The notes under the pieces: generated by a model | The model's database searches: none | What the model was told of the DNA's origin: nothing | What the model saw: the letters and a program-made list of their open reading frames with translations, nothing else | NCBI GenBank assembly: GCA_033239525.1 | Contig: BSYO01000011.1 | Location: forward strand, 6,291,973 to 6,355,972 | From: Nepenthes gracilis | Taxonomy: Eukaryota; Streptophyta; Magnoliopsida; Caryophyllales; Nepenthaceae | Direction of reading: 5' to 3' | Length of the DNA stretch: 64,000 bases | Made by a program: the position numbers and the translations under genes | Shown here: positions 23,101-33,983 of the stretch, in pieces | How the letters are laid out: each line of letters begins with the position of its first letter | Position numbering within the stretch: the first letter of the stretch is position 1

Positions 23101-25318
23101 ACCAGATACAAGCTCTTTCATACATAAGACCAGATACTAGCTCAATGTTCTGATAAAATTTAAAACCATGGCTACTTTTGAATGTTAAATTACCAATGAA
23201 ATACCAATATAGTTCTGTTTCTTCATACGATTCTCAAGATGCATGTTTACGATTTAAGGTAAGTGGATATTTACAGTTTCTTTATTCCTTTTCTATGTTG
23301 ATTCCAAGATTCTCGCTATTGGCCGTAAATCAACATGCCATCATTCACTTATTGAGCATATTCTTGGTTGTCCCCCCTAGGTTGTATTCCTATAATTGCT
23401 TTCAATTACTGAAAACCATTAGTTTATATCTTAAATATATGAAATTGTTACAAAGCCTGTATGCAACAGTCATATATTCATCATATGAGGCGCTTAGAGC
23501 CACTATGTGCATGCATATTTAGATATATGACATCATATGATTCTAACTCTTACCCATGCATATGGCCACAATACATGACAAGATATGATTCCAGATATTC
23601 CTTTGCATTATGGTGTTAATCAAATTCAAAATCACAGCTACTTGTGAGTGTTAAAAGTCTATGGTTGAATTATCGATAGGTTCCATTTCTTCAGATGACT
23701 CTCATTATGCATGTTTATTCCTTCCAGCATAAAGTTGAACAGAAGTGTAATTGTTTCATCTTCAGATTGAAAGTTGAGTTTATTACTCCCTTATTATTTC
23801 TTGGCCACGGTGCATGGATGTTTGTGAATGCCTTACTAAGCTATTTGTGGCTTACCCCTCAATATTTTCAGGTGTGAATGTTAGGTAGGGTTTTGGGGTT
23901 TTGGGTTGATCATTATCAGCGGAAGCATAAACACCAATTATCTTTTGGATGATATAACTGAGATCTGTTGATATGAAATTTGTAGATAACTAGATTATTT
24001 GATATTTGTCTTCCAAACTCATGGTGTACCTGGGTTCTCGGCATGTTGCATGCCCAAACAACACTAGACCATCTTCCCCCCACCCAAGCAACACTCTATA
24101 GCAAAATGGCACTGAATTGAATTTCTCAAACTTAGAACAAAACTTAGGAGTACAGAAACCTTAGAAGCAGAAACATGAAAACAGTGTACTCATAAGATTA
24201 CAAATGCAAGATACTCACGACTGCCCTGACGAATTCCATACATCCCATAAGCTCGGCCCAAGCATGTCCATAACCTGCAAAAAAGTTAAAAGTGTGGGAC
24301 GAGTCTGTGCAGTCCAAAAACATCGAGGAATAAGGAGAATCATACCATGACATAATAGTCTCCTTGCTTTCCTTTGTAATGCACTCTGGGCACTCCATGG
24401 CTACCCCCAAGAGTACTAGAATAGAAAAAAAACAACATAATACTTCGATGAAAAGACACTATTAAACCAAGATCCTCTTCTGCCCATGAAATTAGCATAC
24501 GTACTTGTAGACCTGCCACTCGTATGGAGGACCATAGTTACAGCCTTTGCTGTTTCTATGCTCAAATTTCAAGGCCACCTAACACATGGCATACAAATAC
24601 TCGTAGATTAGCACACACCAGTGACAGAAAAATACTTCCTTGAGCGGTATTATGAAATATAAGAAACAATACCTCCATAGCCCCCGGACCGGTTGTCCGT
24701 TCACTTCCACTGGTCACCCGACGTCCAACGAAAACCTGACCAAAGCCACCTTTGCCTAACTTCCTCTCCACCTTATAAACAGGTGATCCCCCAACTTGAA
24801 CCTATAGATACAAAACCACTTAGCTTTCCCTCTAAATGAATCGGTAAACATGTAACTACTAGCACAGCCAGATTAGTTGTTACAACGGTACACAGAGGAC
24901 CTGCTGTCTTTTGATGCAAATATATTACCCTTTCTGGGAATGGAGCTTTATTATCATCATCTTGTCCAGCAGCCTTGTTAGCACTCAAGCCACCGCTATC
25001 GTCACCCAACATGCCTTGTTTCTCTCTCAGTCTCTCCTCAGCTTCCCCCTCGATACGATCGGATTGGCTCTCTCTCTCCGATATTAAAATCACCGGCGAT
25101 GGCTTTTTCTGCTCTTCCTCCTTCGCGGCCAACCTTGTCCTCGGTCGATCTCCGATTTTCACTCTCTCCTGGATCTTATTATCAGCTAGGGCTTTCGCTT
25201 CGGCCGCTTCCCTCGCGACAGCGGCTCGGGTGCGAATGTAATTGCCAACTAAGTGCCCCGATCGCTTGCTTTGCTTATTTACTGGAGCACGGCCAGCCCG
25301 TTTTCGAAGCACCGGCAT
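14137..25318 (-). CDS. MUT9-like / EL1-like casein kinase I (MLK/AEL), 16 exons, complete
   Basis: Nuclear serine/threonine kinase of the plant MLK/AEL branch of casein kinase I, known to phosphorylate histone H3 and light, flowering and ABA-signalling proteins; rice HD16/EL1 is in this family. CDS exons, first to last: 25318-24929, 24801-24673, 24578-24505, 24415-24346, 24274-24219, 18708-18637, 18507-18413, 18329-18263, 18178-18049, 17957-17739, 17658-17516, 16638-16464, 16367-16277, 15746-15589, 15161-14973, 14196-14137. They total 2118 bp, 705 codons plus stop. All junctions are GT/AG and keep the frame, and the length is usual for the family. Residues 1-130 are a basic/acidic tail. The kinase domain starts near 139: glycine loop GKGGFGQV (146-153), catalytic Lys177, HGDVKPEN with Asp269, and DLG at 292-294, both CK1-like. 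The C-terminal family domain follows, ending CYGRTVS. The start is the first ATG; the family begins MPxLR. Intron 5 is 5510 bp and full of transposons. Confidence 0.95.
19453..20060 (-). repeat. Putative 3' LTR of the chimeric gypsy element
   Basis: On the minus strand this starts TGTTACGGTTATAGAGG directly after the gypsy-type 3' motif TTGAGGACAAATTTCTC (about 20094-20078) and a short purine run. It holds a TATA-like site (TACTATAAATG, near 19835) followed by a long pyrimidine-rich leader, and probably ends at GGTGCCATCA (19453). No matching second LTR was found on the other side of the element, so the lower boundary is an estimate. Confidence 0.6.
20110..20495 (-). pseudogene. Captured beta-D-xylosidase (GH3) fragment
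   Basis: Two adjacent segments match plant GH3 beta-D-xylosidases. The first (20495-20301) reads [26 protein letters not shown] and [15 protein letters not shown]. After a frame change near 20250, the second (20247-20110) reads [21 protein letters not shown] and NYQPDC. Family order is kept, but about 25-30 residues that normally lie between them (the region around an LPLS motif and a conserved VIGPN) are replaced by unrelated sequence. It is a partial host-gene copy lying inside a gypsy element, between the protease remnant and the presumed 3' LTR. The normal enzyme acts in the cell wall on xylan; this fragment cannot, because most of both domains is missing. Confidence 0.88.
20244..21251 (-). 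mobile_element. Chimeric gag-protease-beta-xylosidase open frame
   Basis: An uninterrupted minus-strand frame of 335 codons in kinase intron 5; its first codon here is not ATG. The N-terminal third resembles a Ty3/gypsy gag C-terminus: [13 protein letters not shown], then [11 protein letters not shown], where related gags carry a block leading into a zinc knuckle; the knuckle itself is not recognisable. The middle resembles the protease: [16 protein letters not shown] followed by KEGGST, where family members read hydrophobic-D-(S/G)-G-S-T, so the catalytic Asp appears to be Glu. After a lysine-rich linker, residues 253 to about 317 (20495-20301) match a GH3 beta-xylosidase. Reverse transcriptase and integrase are absent. 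The frame is far longer than expected by chance in this AT-rich intron. It is transposon-derived and unlikely to be a host gene. Confidence 0.75.
21295..21910. repeat. Foldback-like repeat cluster in kinase intron 5
   Basis: Segment 21295-21336 is nearly the reverse complement of 21672-21712 (shared words include AGCGTCGCA and AAAGCCGCC). A shorter internal copy at 21342-21365 can pair with the same arm. Overlapping this, a direct repeat starting GATACGGGCACAAGTCAAG occurs at 21522-21650 and 21788-21910, each continuing CCTAACTTATAAG and GAGGTTCTACCTCA. No coding capacity was seen. It may be a non-autonomous element at the upstream edge of the chimeric gypsy remnant. Confidence 0.65.
22430..22790 (+). 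mobile_element. Gypsy (chromovirus-type) 3' end and LTR start
   Basis: The motif TTTCAAGGACGAAATTAC at 22455-22472, followed by a purine run (GAAGAGGGAA) and TGTGAAACCTC at 22487, matches the usual end of a chromovirus coding region, its polypurine tract and the first bases of its LTR. The following 22560-22750 is a GA-rich leader. No coding domains upstream can be read with confidence. The far end of the LTR was not identified; it probably includes the tandem array that follows. Confidence 0.55.
22827..23730 (+). repeat. Tandem duplication, about 2.3 copies with 432-bp period
   Basis: The word GTAAGTGGATATTTACAG recurs at 22827 and 23259. Similarity runs on through TTGATTCCAAG, TTGGCC(G/T)TAAATCA and TTATTGAGCAT to about 23105 and 23520. 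A third partial copy of the segment ending GCATGTTTA is at 23637-23730, similar to 23165-23245. Copies are well diverged. The array lies inside kinase intron 5, just downstream of a gypsy LTR start. Confidence 0.8.
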
Positions 25319-25586
25319 TGTTTTCTCCCATACAATATATGGATTCAATAACCCCCTTTACCATTATCGGCGTCAAGATCGAATGAGAAGCTTCAAGTTT
25401 GATTGCATCTTGTCTAATTTGATCTGATTCGGGAAATTGTTGAATTTGGAATGTAATCGATTCCTACAGTATCAGTACGGAGATTGACGATTGAGGTGGA
25501 GATGACCACGAGGTCGTCCCCCTGGTTTTCTATTTTTAGGGCTGAGATACGGAAGTACAGTCGGTTGCTTAAGGCGGAATTCAAAG

Positions 25587-25594
25587 TATATATA
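25587..25594 (-). promoter_or_regulatory. Probable TATA box of the kinase gene
   Basis: TATATATA (reads the same on both strands), about 270 bp upstream of the kinase start codon. Transcription would begin roughly 30 bp downstream on the minus strand (near 25555), giving a 5' UTR of about 235 bp if unspliced. This is inferred from position and composition only. Confidence 0.5.
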
Positions 25595-25599
25595 GAAGA

Positions 25600-26430
25600 A
25601 GTGACCAAAAAAATAGCTGAGGGAGTGACCAAAAAAAATAGCTGTGAATGAGATGAAGCAGATAACAACATTAAGTTACCCATCAACAAGTTTGTTATAA
25701 TGATAAATCGAATTTTTTTCTCTCATTTGTAATATTTTTAAAAAAATTTTCTCTATATTACTTTTTAACATATTTATATTATAAATATAATACGTTAAAT
25801 AAATTGATAAAATTTTAATTTTGGCTAAATTAAGACATGTCAAAATTTATTTTATTATTCATGAATTTATATTTTTAACATTTATATCAGATATAATGTA
25901 ATTTATTTTTGTGTAAAAATTGTCGAGTTATATTGTTTAAATAACACATCCGCCTATAAAATAAAATATTTGAAAAATAATATTTTGTTTTAGATGCAAA
26001 AACCTAAAAAAAAAAAAAAAAAAAAGATTTGCAATAGTGGGGCTTTGAACCTCTGACTTCTCACGCAAAGGAATAGGTTTTTGGTAAGTATTAAGTGAGT
26101 TCAATTAATGCATGAAAATTTACAAGATCAGTGCACTTACTTATAAAACAATAGACATAAGGCTGGTGATATTAAGAAGAAGCCAAGAGGCAAATTTGAT
26201 TGAATAAGAAGAAAAATTGGAAAGAACAATTTGAAGATAAAAAACCTAAAGCCTAAGTCGACAAACGTGAACAAAAGATACAAACTCCAACCGTATTGAA
26301 TTGGCGTAATGAGGAGATGAAGTTTTAAAAACAAATAAAATTTAAAAATTTGACAATAGGAACACCTAAAATTTTACAGTATAATACTCGAAGAATAACC
26401 TCAGAAGTTAAAATACATATGTCCCAAAAA
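25600..26430. other. AT-rich region upstream of the kinase gene
   Basis: No gene seen. It contains a 21-base poly(A) run (about 26010-26030). The open frame at 26137-26334 has no recognisable domain. Confidence 0.5.
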
Positions 26431-26880
26431 CACAGATTTTAAAATTTGACATCAGTAATATCCAAAGTTTCACAACAAAAACACTCAAAACCAATCCCAA
26501 AAACACATATTCTAAAGTTAAATTAATGAAGTAGCTAACAGAGCATACAATCCATGGCAACCACAAACTACATTCCCTTTTCTTTTTCTTTTTTCCAACA
26601 AAATAAAGAGACAAAATGTGCCCACAATACACCTCCTAGAACTTTATCTAAGGTGCATCGAAGACAGTCCAGTATATAAAAAACACAGATTCTAAAATTT
26701 GACATCAGCAATATCCAAAATTTCACAACAAAAACACTCAAAAATAATCCCAAAAACACATATTCTAAAGTTAAATTAATGAAGTAGCTAACAGAGCATA
26801 CAATCCATGGCAACCACAAACTACTTTCCCTTTTCTCTTTTTTTTTTTTCTTTTTTCCAACAAAATAAAGAGACAAAATG
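26431..26880. repeat. 253-bp tandem duplication, second copy split by a retroelement
   Basis: Copy 1 is 26431-26683 and copy 2 begins at 26684 (both start CACAGATT(T/C)TAAAATTTGACATCAG). Copy 2 is interrupted at 26880 by the LTR element at 26881-30365 and resumes at 30371 with TGCCCACAATACACCTCC, finishing near 30431. The two copies are very similar, differing by a few substitutions and a longer T run in copy 2. Confidence 0.93.
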
Positions 26881-27331
26881 TGATACGGTCTCCATGGCGG
26901 TGACGAGTAATCGCCGGCGATGATAATGAAGATGCAACAGAAGGGGAGATCAGCAGAGGAGGGGACGAGTGAAACGGACGAGATTGCTGTGAAAGAGGGA
27001 GAAGGTTAGGGAAAGAAGGGAGAGGGGATCGAGGGAGAGAAAAGCAGAGAAGAGAGTGAGAGAGAGAGAGAGAGACACAGAGATGAGAGTAGAGGCAAAA
27101 TATTCATTGATTCCTTCTGCCAAAGCCACATGAGTATAAGTAACAACAGTGCAAGAATCAAAAACAAACCAAACAAATAAAACCACGTGTATAGTTAAGT
27201 GGGAAATTCCGACATATCAATTACGGGTAACTAGTTCACGTTTTCGGTAGCTCGCGCGGGTATAATTCCGCGAAATACCGTAACTTTCGATTGATTAAGC
27301 GGTAACAACACGTGCATCGAGCATCAAAACA
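26881..27331 (-). repeat. 3' LTR (by element orientation) of the non-autonomous element
   Basis: 451 bp; the plus-strand sequence starts TGATACGG and ends CATCAAAACA. It includes a (GA)n run near 27060. Confidence 0.85.
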
Positions 27332-29917
27332 ACATTGTCCTCAAGGTTGATCAAGTGAAGGGGTTGCAAGTAGATAAATGCATTTGAAACGGGGTTTCAC
27401 ATACCATGCATGAATGCGATCACGGTATGCCCACCAAAAGTGTAGAGGATAAGTGTTAGGGTACCCTTAGGACCCGAGTGGGACCTTTGCACCCGCCATG
27501 AACGAATGCCACAATAGTCAAGTACAAAATCGTGTAGATGGTCATTCCAAGGCAAGGAAGGACCCAATCATTGTGAAATGAGGGTATGAATTGGCACAAA
27601 GATGCCCAAAATTGTGGTTCTCTTATCTAACCGGGTCATTTAACCATTCAAATTTTTATGGCCTTTCCCAAGAGAAGCAAAAACTGGAGGCCAATCCAAT
27701 CCCTTTTGGGCCCCAATTAAATGACCAACACCTCAAACCATTGAATGACATGATTCTTAAAACTGGCGCCTTCTCTTTCTCTGTTACAATACTCTATGTA
27801 ATGAAAATAATGTAGGCGGTCAACTAGAATGACCATATAAAGTCTTATTATTGATTAGAGCATCCCCATTTCACTTTCAAAGTAACCCTGTCTTTATTAA
27901 CCGGGCCAAATGTTTCCATCACCAATTGATTCATTTCCATCTTTAATTCTCTCGGGGTTTGACTTAAAGAGATGAAACAAGGTAGATTGATGACAGTGTA
28001 AGTTCCGGGGAGAAGTCAAGTGATCTTAGGCAAGAAATCAATATTAGCAAGACTAGCCGATTGGTTCTTATTTTCGGACTTGGTTTCCACTTCCATCTCT
28101 GCTTGTGTGATTGCATCATCAATTTATTTATATCCGGATCGCCTTATAACTCTTCCCCTTTGTGACATTTTTATTTCCATCCTATAATGAGCAAGGTTTA
28201 TAATTAGAAGGAAAATCACCCAAGCTTCTCAATTAAGACAGCCCTCGGTATCACCTTTGGCTTTCAACACAAGCATTTTTCTATCATGCATGGGATGTAA
28301 ATTTTCACCATTATCGTGGTTTCCATCAAGTGAAAGTTTGTTGTTTTTTTCATTTGAGGGAATGTGATTTAAATCATGCACATCATCAAGTTTAAGCTTT
28401 TTTAGCCGTTATCCAAAGCCTTGGGCATGAAATCTCAACTGTCTTTGTTGAATTTTCTTGCAACATTTTGCATTTTATTTTGGAGAAGTCATGCTTCCTC
28501 TTGCGGGTGTGGCTTCACCATAAATAGTAATCTCATCAAGACCACCAAATTTTATAACAGCAATAATTGCAGTATGAGCCTGAAATTCGCTGGTTGAAAA
28601 ATCTTTTAAAATTGGATCCTTCTTGTGAAGGCAATTTGCAATTCCATCAAAATGTGGGCACTAATAGGAAGGAATGAATGATTTTGGAAGCTTGCTTTGC
28701 CTTCGGATGAGTCAATTTTTTTAGCAATGGTTTAGGAACTCCCCGATTTGGGAGTGAAAACACCCATGCATATAAATTGGGCGTTTTATTTCTGAAATAT
28801 GATTAACGAGATAAGTCCAAGAAGTGTCATCAAATATTTTTGCTGTGGATGATTTTTTTTGTCTTTTATTCCAATCTCGAACGTGGAAAGGGGGTGATGT
28901 TTTATCACAAAAATTTGCCCCCGAGGCTTGGCTCTAAAATCAAGAAGGTATCATTTATTCAAGTCTCTAACTCCAACATCCATAATGTTAGGCAATTTTA
29001 TTTAGGCGTGTGGCGCCGCACCCCGAGGAAATTAAGGTCGGGACTACACGAACCAATTTTATTTGCAAATTTTGTGAAGACTAACGGGGAAGGAGGAATG
29101 TGATGGACATAAATCATGATCAAGTTGGTTATTTAATTGGTTTAATGGTCGGATTTGGTTGGTTTAGTGGACATATCGATGAAGACTTTGAGACAATGGG
29201 TGAACAATGATGGAGGTTTGAATTAACCTACGTTAGAGATGTTGCTAGGTGACAATTCGGTTGGATATCGAAAATTTGGTTCAAGGGAGGAAAAAGGTCC
29301 GTGTGACCGTGTGGAGGCTTTGTGTGGTGGTAGAAACTAGGTCAGCGACAAGAAGGGATTAAAATATGAGGAAGATTTGCAAAAGTGGAAGCACAAATGG
29401 TGAGTTGAGGTAAGTGTGATTTATTGCCGGTTGGGAAATTTATGGCGTCACGGTATTATGGTAGGGACCGGGTGGGGGAGAAAGAAAATCACGGAGGTGA
29501 GGAGAATGAAGCACTTGGCATTTAAAAACTTGTTTTCGAATCCTCACAAGATTCGGCATTGAGAGAAAGGGGAAGACTTATGGTCGGGGTGGGCGTGATA
29601 GATGAAAATTGAAGGGTGAAGTCACGACGAGCGTAGGTAGTGAAAACAGAAAGAGGGAGTTGATGGAGCTAGTGAATAAAAGTGCGGGAAGAGGAACGTG
29701 ACAATGGGAAGCCATCGTAGGGAAATCGGAATCAAGAGTTTACTAACCGGCTAGTGGTTTGCTCGATCTTTGTGGAGTGATTTGCGGGAGTTCCACCATG
29801 GACGAGCTGACACCGGCTGCATTCGGTTTTGAAACCGTGTGGTGGACATGCGGGCACAAGTGACCTCGGAGAGTCCTCTCCTTCAAGCGTTCTTCATTCT
29901 CCTCCGCTTTCTCTCAA

Positions 29918-30365
29918 TGAAAGCACCAAAATAATCACTCGCCGCGATGATGATGAAGATGCAATGGAAGGAGATCGGCGAGATCGAGTGAATCCGAGAT
30001 TGCCGTGAAAGAGGGAGAAGGAAGGGAAAGAAGGGAGAGGGGATCGAGGGAGAGAAAAGAAAATCAAGTGAGAGGGGAAACAGAGAGGAGAATAGAGGCA
30101 AAATATTCATTGATTCTTTCGCCGAAGCCACATGAGTATAAGTAAAAAAATCAAAGTAAAACAAACCAAACAAATGAGTTAGATGGGAAATGAAGGGTAA
30201 ACAGCATATCAATTACGCGGGTAACTAGGGAACGTTTTCAGTAGCTCCAAATCGGATATATCAATTTCGGGTGGGAGGTAGTCAGGAGCTCCTCCTTGTA
30301 ATTTGTGACTCCGTCGCGCGTACAACTTTTCGATTGATCAAGCCGGTAACAACACGTACGTAACA
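29918..30365 (-). repeat. 5' LTR (by element orientation) of the non-autonomous element
   Basis: 448 bp; the plus-strand sequence starts TGAAAGCACC and ends CGTACGTAACA. Followed directly by the AAATG target-site copy. Confidence 0.85.
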
Positions 30366-30431
30366 AAATGTGCCCACAATACACCTCCTAGAACTTCATC
30401 TAAGGAGCATCGATGGCAGTCCAGTATATCA

Positions 30432-31185
30432 ATACAGCTTGTTTTATTTAAAAGTAGCAAAAACTTGAAGGAAATAATCTTTTCGGAAACAGTTAAAAGG
30501 CTGAGGCAAGATTGGAAGAAGGCTGCACAGGTGGAGTCTTTCTAAGAGATATTTGGTAATAACGTGCCAGAGAAACTAAACCAAAGCAGCAAGAATAAGC
30601 ATGCAAATAACTGATTCGACATGCTTCATTTTTCATTTAATTGCTGCCCATATAATGTTGTCATTTCAGTGTGAATAATGCCAATCTAATCTAAATTTGA
30701 GGTGTATATTGAGCCAAATATCTGTAAAATAAGTACAATTGAAGGAAGGTGTTTATGGGATGCTGAGCGAGAGTAGCAATTGACACATATTTGAGAGGAG
30801 TGAAGGCCGAGAAACTCTGGGTACGATCTAGAGCACTGAGGCGACTCCAAATAGTAAGCCAAATAATGAGAAGTGTGAAGGGATATGACCTTTAAACTAG
30901 AGGAGAGACAGATAGCTTCTGTTTATAGGAAGGCGCCACGGGGGAAAGCCTTACGATGTTTTCTTGGTTTGTTGGGATTATTGTATGTATTTAATGCCTA
31001 AATGTAATGGAAGTATCATAAAACAAAACTTGCAAGAAAGTTGTTATGAGGAGCTAAGCTGTGTCCATGGCAAATGGAACACTCTCCCTCCTTAATTGCA
31101 CCAGCTCAACTCATGCGAATGTTCAAGCATTTACTTTGCGTTTCTTAAAGATTTGTCAATACGTGGCTTTGAACCTAAAGCCTGT
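30432..31185. other. Gene-free stretch containing a dispersed repeat
   Basis: No gene recognised. About 155 bp at 30905-31060 (core GATGTTTTCTTGGTTTGTTGG) recurs at 39246-39400 in the same orientation, where it runs into a gypsy integrase end. This suggests 30.9-31.06 kb is a fragment of the same kind of element. Confidence 0.6.
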
Positions 31186-32860
31186 CACATCCCAATATCC
31201 GATCCCAAACTTTAATAATTAGCGAGATCATTCGCTAACAATTAATTAACCCCAAAATAAACTGTGGACGTGAGTTTTACATTGATACCTCGATTGATCC
31301 AAAAATATAAATAATAATATAACCAGATCATAGGATCCAAAATGTTATATTAATATGTGGCTGAAAAATAAGCTACATTAAGACGTCAAAACATACATAA
31401 ATAGTTATGTTTCAATTATAATTAGAGTAGACTACATCCACATAAAGCTACTACTGAATAAGCTAACATTTATTCGTTTAATTATAGATTATAGTTCGAA
31501 TGACATAAACATTGTAAACTACTTATCGAAAATCTTAATATAATATTATATTCAAATGAAATCCTAAACTAATTTTTCCTTGAATATGCTCCTTTTTCGA
31601 TATCTTCACTTGCAAGTATCCGACCCCACTAATTCGAATGGAGTTAGCAAAAAATAAAATATAAGTGAGTCAAAAGTTTAGTATGATATATAATTTATAT
31701 AATTTAATATACAATTTATATTGAAACATGTCGAAATGTCAATATATCAAATTCAAATGTAATAACGTGAATTTCCATAAAAATTACACATAGCTTCCGA
31801 ATTTTCTTTTTTTGATTCTAAATCGATCGTGCTATACAAAATTATATAATTCTTGTGGACCAAATGCCAGGGCCTTACCGATTAAGAAGCAGATAATCGA
31901 AATCCAAGTTATATTTGTTTTTATACAATCAAAGATTTTACGTTACTATTTAAGACCCGTAAGTGAACATTCATACATATCACTCTATAGACAGAGCCGA
32001 ATGCCGCTTTTATCCACGAATGATAGGTTTTAACCTCGATCATTATGATAATATACTAAAATATATCATAAAATATCACCATTGAACTTATTACAATAGT
32101 TCGATATTTAAACAAATGAAAACTTTATATTTTTTCACATAATTCTTATATTTTTTAATCCGGAAAAAATATTCTTAACCTTTTAACAAATTATAGAGTT
32201 TTTCTTTAAATTTCTTATCATATAATACTTTAAATTTACAGAAACTTAAACATATTACATCTAAATTATATAATGCTACATTTTCAAATTTTTAAATAAA
32301 ATTATAGAAAAATCAGTAACATTTTAAAATTTTAACACTTCATTTCAAATAACATGTATACATATATAATTTATAAAATTCTAAAACATGCAAAATATAT
32401 ACTTAATAAATTTAAACATGTATGGATATTATATATGAATTTAAAGTATACCAAAGTCATCTAACCATAAAATCAACACATGCATAAACATAATTATAGA
32501 AATTAATTTGATAATACTAAGTGTATACTATAAAAGACATAGATTTCCTAAAAATTATAAGAAATGGGAATAAGACTTCATGCATATAAAGTACCATCAT
32601 CTTACTAACGAAAATATGTCATGCATGATCATTCAAAACAATAAATACTCAATAAGTGAAAAGAAATTAGTAACAAATGAAAGTTGGTTTGAAATACACT
32701 TACCTCAACTCTAAATTACCAAAATCTTACTTTTACTCACTTAAATTTGGTTTTTCTAGTTTCCTATCTCTTTCTCTCCATTCTCCTTCTCTCTCCTCTC
32801 TCAAAATCTCGTACAAAATGACCAAATATTAGTTAGACATAACTTATACAGCAAACTAGT
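31186..32860. mobile_element. AT-rich LTR-like remnant
   Basis: Begins TGTCACATCCCAATATCC, a start seen in many plant gypsy LTRs. It contains a block (about 31600-31690) with the same order of short words as 42690-42780, and a pyrimidine-rich stretch (32755-32810) preceded by ACTTACCTCAACTC, like 43725-43790. No coding domain was found. It may be an old, heavily decayed relative of the LTRs at 42.6-47 kb. Boundaries are uncertain. Confidence 0.4.
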
Positions 32861-33230
32861 AATGAGTGCGCAACGACCGCGCATCAAGCACTGCGACCAA
32901 ACTCAATGGCGCACAAGCATTGCTTTGGACGTGCATCAGGTATTGACATTTCGCCTAAACGCACTCGACCATCGATCAAGCGTACATCTAGTGTGAATAC
33001 ACTGAAAAGCACGCTCGAGCTCCATTCAGGTGTTCTTCAGGCGTGATCTTTCTACCCATGATACACATGTGCATGTGTCAGATACCGATCAAGTATTCAT
33101 CAATTTGATATGACTTGGTCTAAAATTTAACCGTTTTAATTTTTTTTTTTTGACCTCATCTTGTTTATTTTAACTTAATTAATTATGATTCAATTTAAAA
33201 TTTAAAACTCATTTTTTATAAAGTCTCTAA

Positions 33231-33950
33231 AGAATGAATATAAAGTCTTATTATTGAGTTACGCTTCCATTTCACTTTCAAAGAAATGTCTTTATTATTT
33301 TTAATGTTTTGATTGATTCATTTGGAAAATTAATTCTCTATTGTTTGACTTAAAAGTAGAAACAAGGTAGATTATGACCATTAAAAGTCCATTATCAATG
33401 TCTTATTTTGTAGTATATAACATTTGATAATTTATTTATAATGCAAATTATATACCTATATTTTTATTTCCATCGGTATAATGAGCAATTTTATTTTAAA
33501 ATTATGAAATTAAGTGTTTATATTTTTATCATGCATTAAATTTTCTTACTGTTAGTTTTGCGATATTTATTTTGAAAATTAAATAATTAGCATTAATTGT
33601 TAGCCTAATTATTTATAAATTATCAATGTTAGGCAATTTTTTGCAATTGGCTAGTTGTTTGTAAATAATAAATCTAAAAATTGGTCCACTCATTGAAGGA
33701 TCATAAGATGTTGAAGCAATTGGAATTGCCTTATTCAATATTTTTAAATAATGGAAATATGGTTGGATTATAATATAAATTTATTCTGAAATATGATTCA
33801 AGTTCTTGCTGTGGATCTTTATTTAGTGGACTTTACAAAAATATATATATAAGGAATTATTTATTAGAAATTTATGAAAGTTCTATCTATGAAGTTGGTT
33901 ATTTAATTGGAAAACTTGCTTGCACACAAGACTTTCTAACTTACCTGAAA
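33231..33950 (-). mobile_element. Shrunken collinear copy of the 27.8-29.5 kb element interior
   Basis: Short words shared in the same order with 27838-29530 include AAAGTCTTATTATTGA, ATTTCACTTTCAAAG, GAAACAAGGTAGATT, TATAATGAGCAA, CTGAAATATGATT, TTGCTGTGGAT and GTTGGTTATTTAATTGG. About 1.7 kb there corresponds to about 0.7 kb here, with most G/C-containing words lost. This points to many small deletions and substitutions in an older copy of the same non-autonomous element. Confidence 0.7.
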
Positions 33951-33983
33951 ATAACCTAATTGCTAACCAATCCTATATAAAAA

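Larger units (their letters stand above)
26881..30365 (-). mobile_element. Non-autonomous LTR retrotransposon without coding domains
   Basis: Two direct repeats at 26881-27331 and 29918-30365 are flanked by the 5-bp duplication AAATG (26876-26880 and 30366-30370). They share the GA-rich leader, AAATATTCATTGATTC, GCCACATGAGTATAAGTAA and GGTAACAACACGTGC. On the minus strand the LTRs begin TGTT and end ...CTTTCA or ...CGTATCA. The 3' internal edge reads CAACCTTGAGGACAATGTT, a usual sequence before gypsy LTRs, which fixes the orientation. The 2.6-kb interior (27332-29917) has no readable gag or pol, only short unconvincing frames. It resembles a LARD-like passenger that would need enzymes from another element. 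Confidence 0.9.

Noticed and set aside
25319..25348. In-frame N-terminal extension of the kinase (codons before 25318)
   Set aside because: The extension begins with a TTG, not ATG; the family starts MPxLR, matching the ATG at 25318.
26010..26090. Possible SINE: poly(A) run next to a B-box-like GGTTCAAAGCC (minus strand)
   Set aside because: The A run lies on the wrong side for a tail of that transcript, and no A box at the right distance was found.
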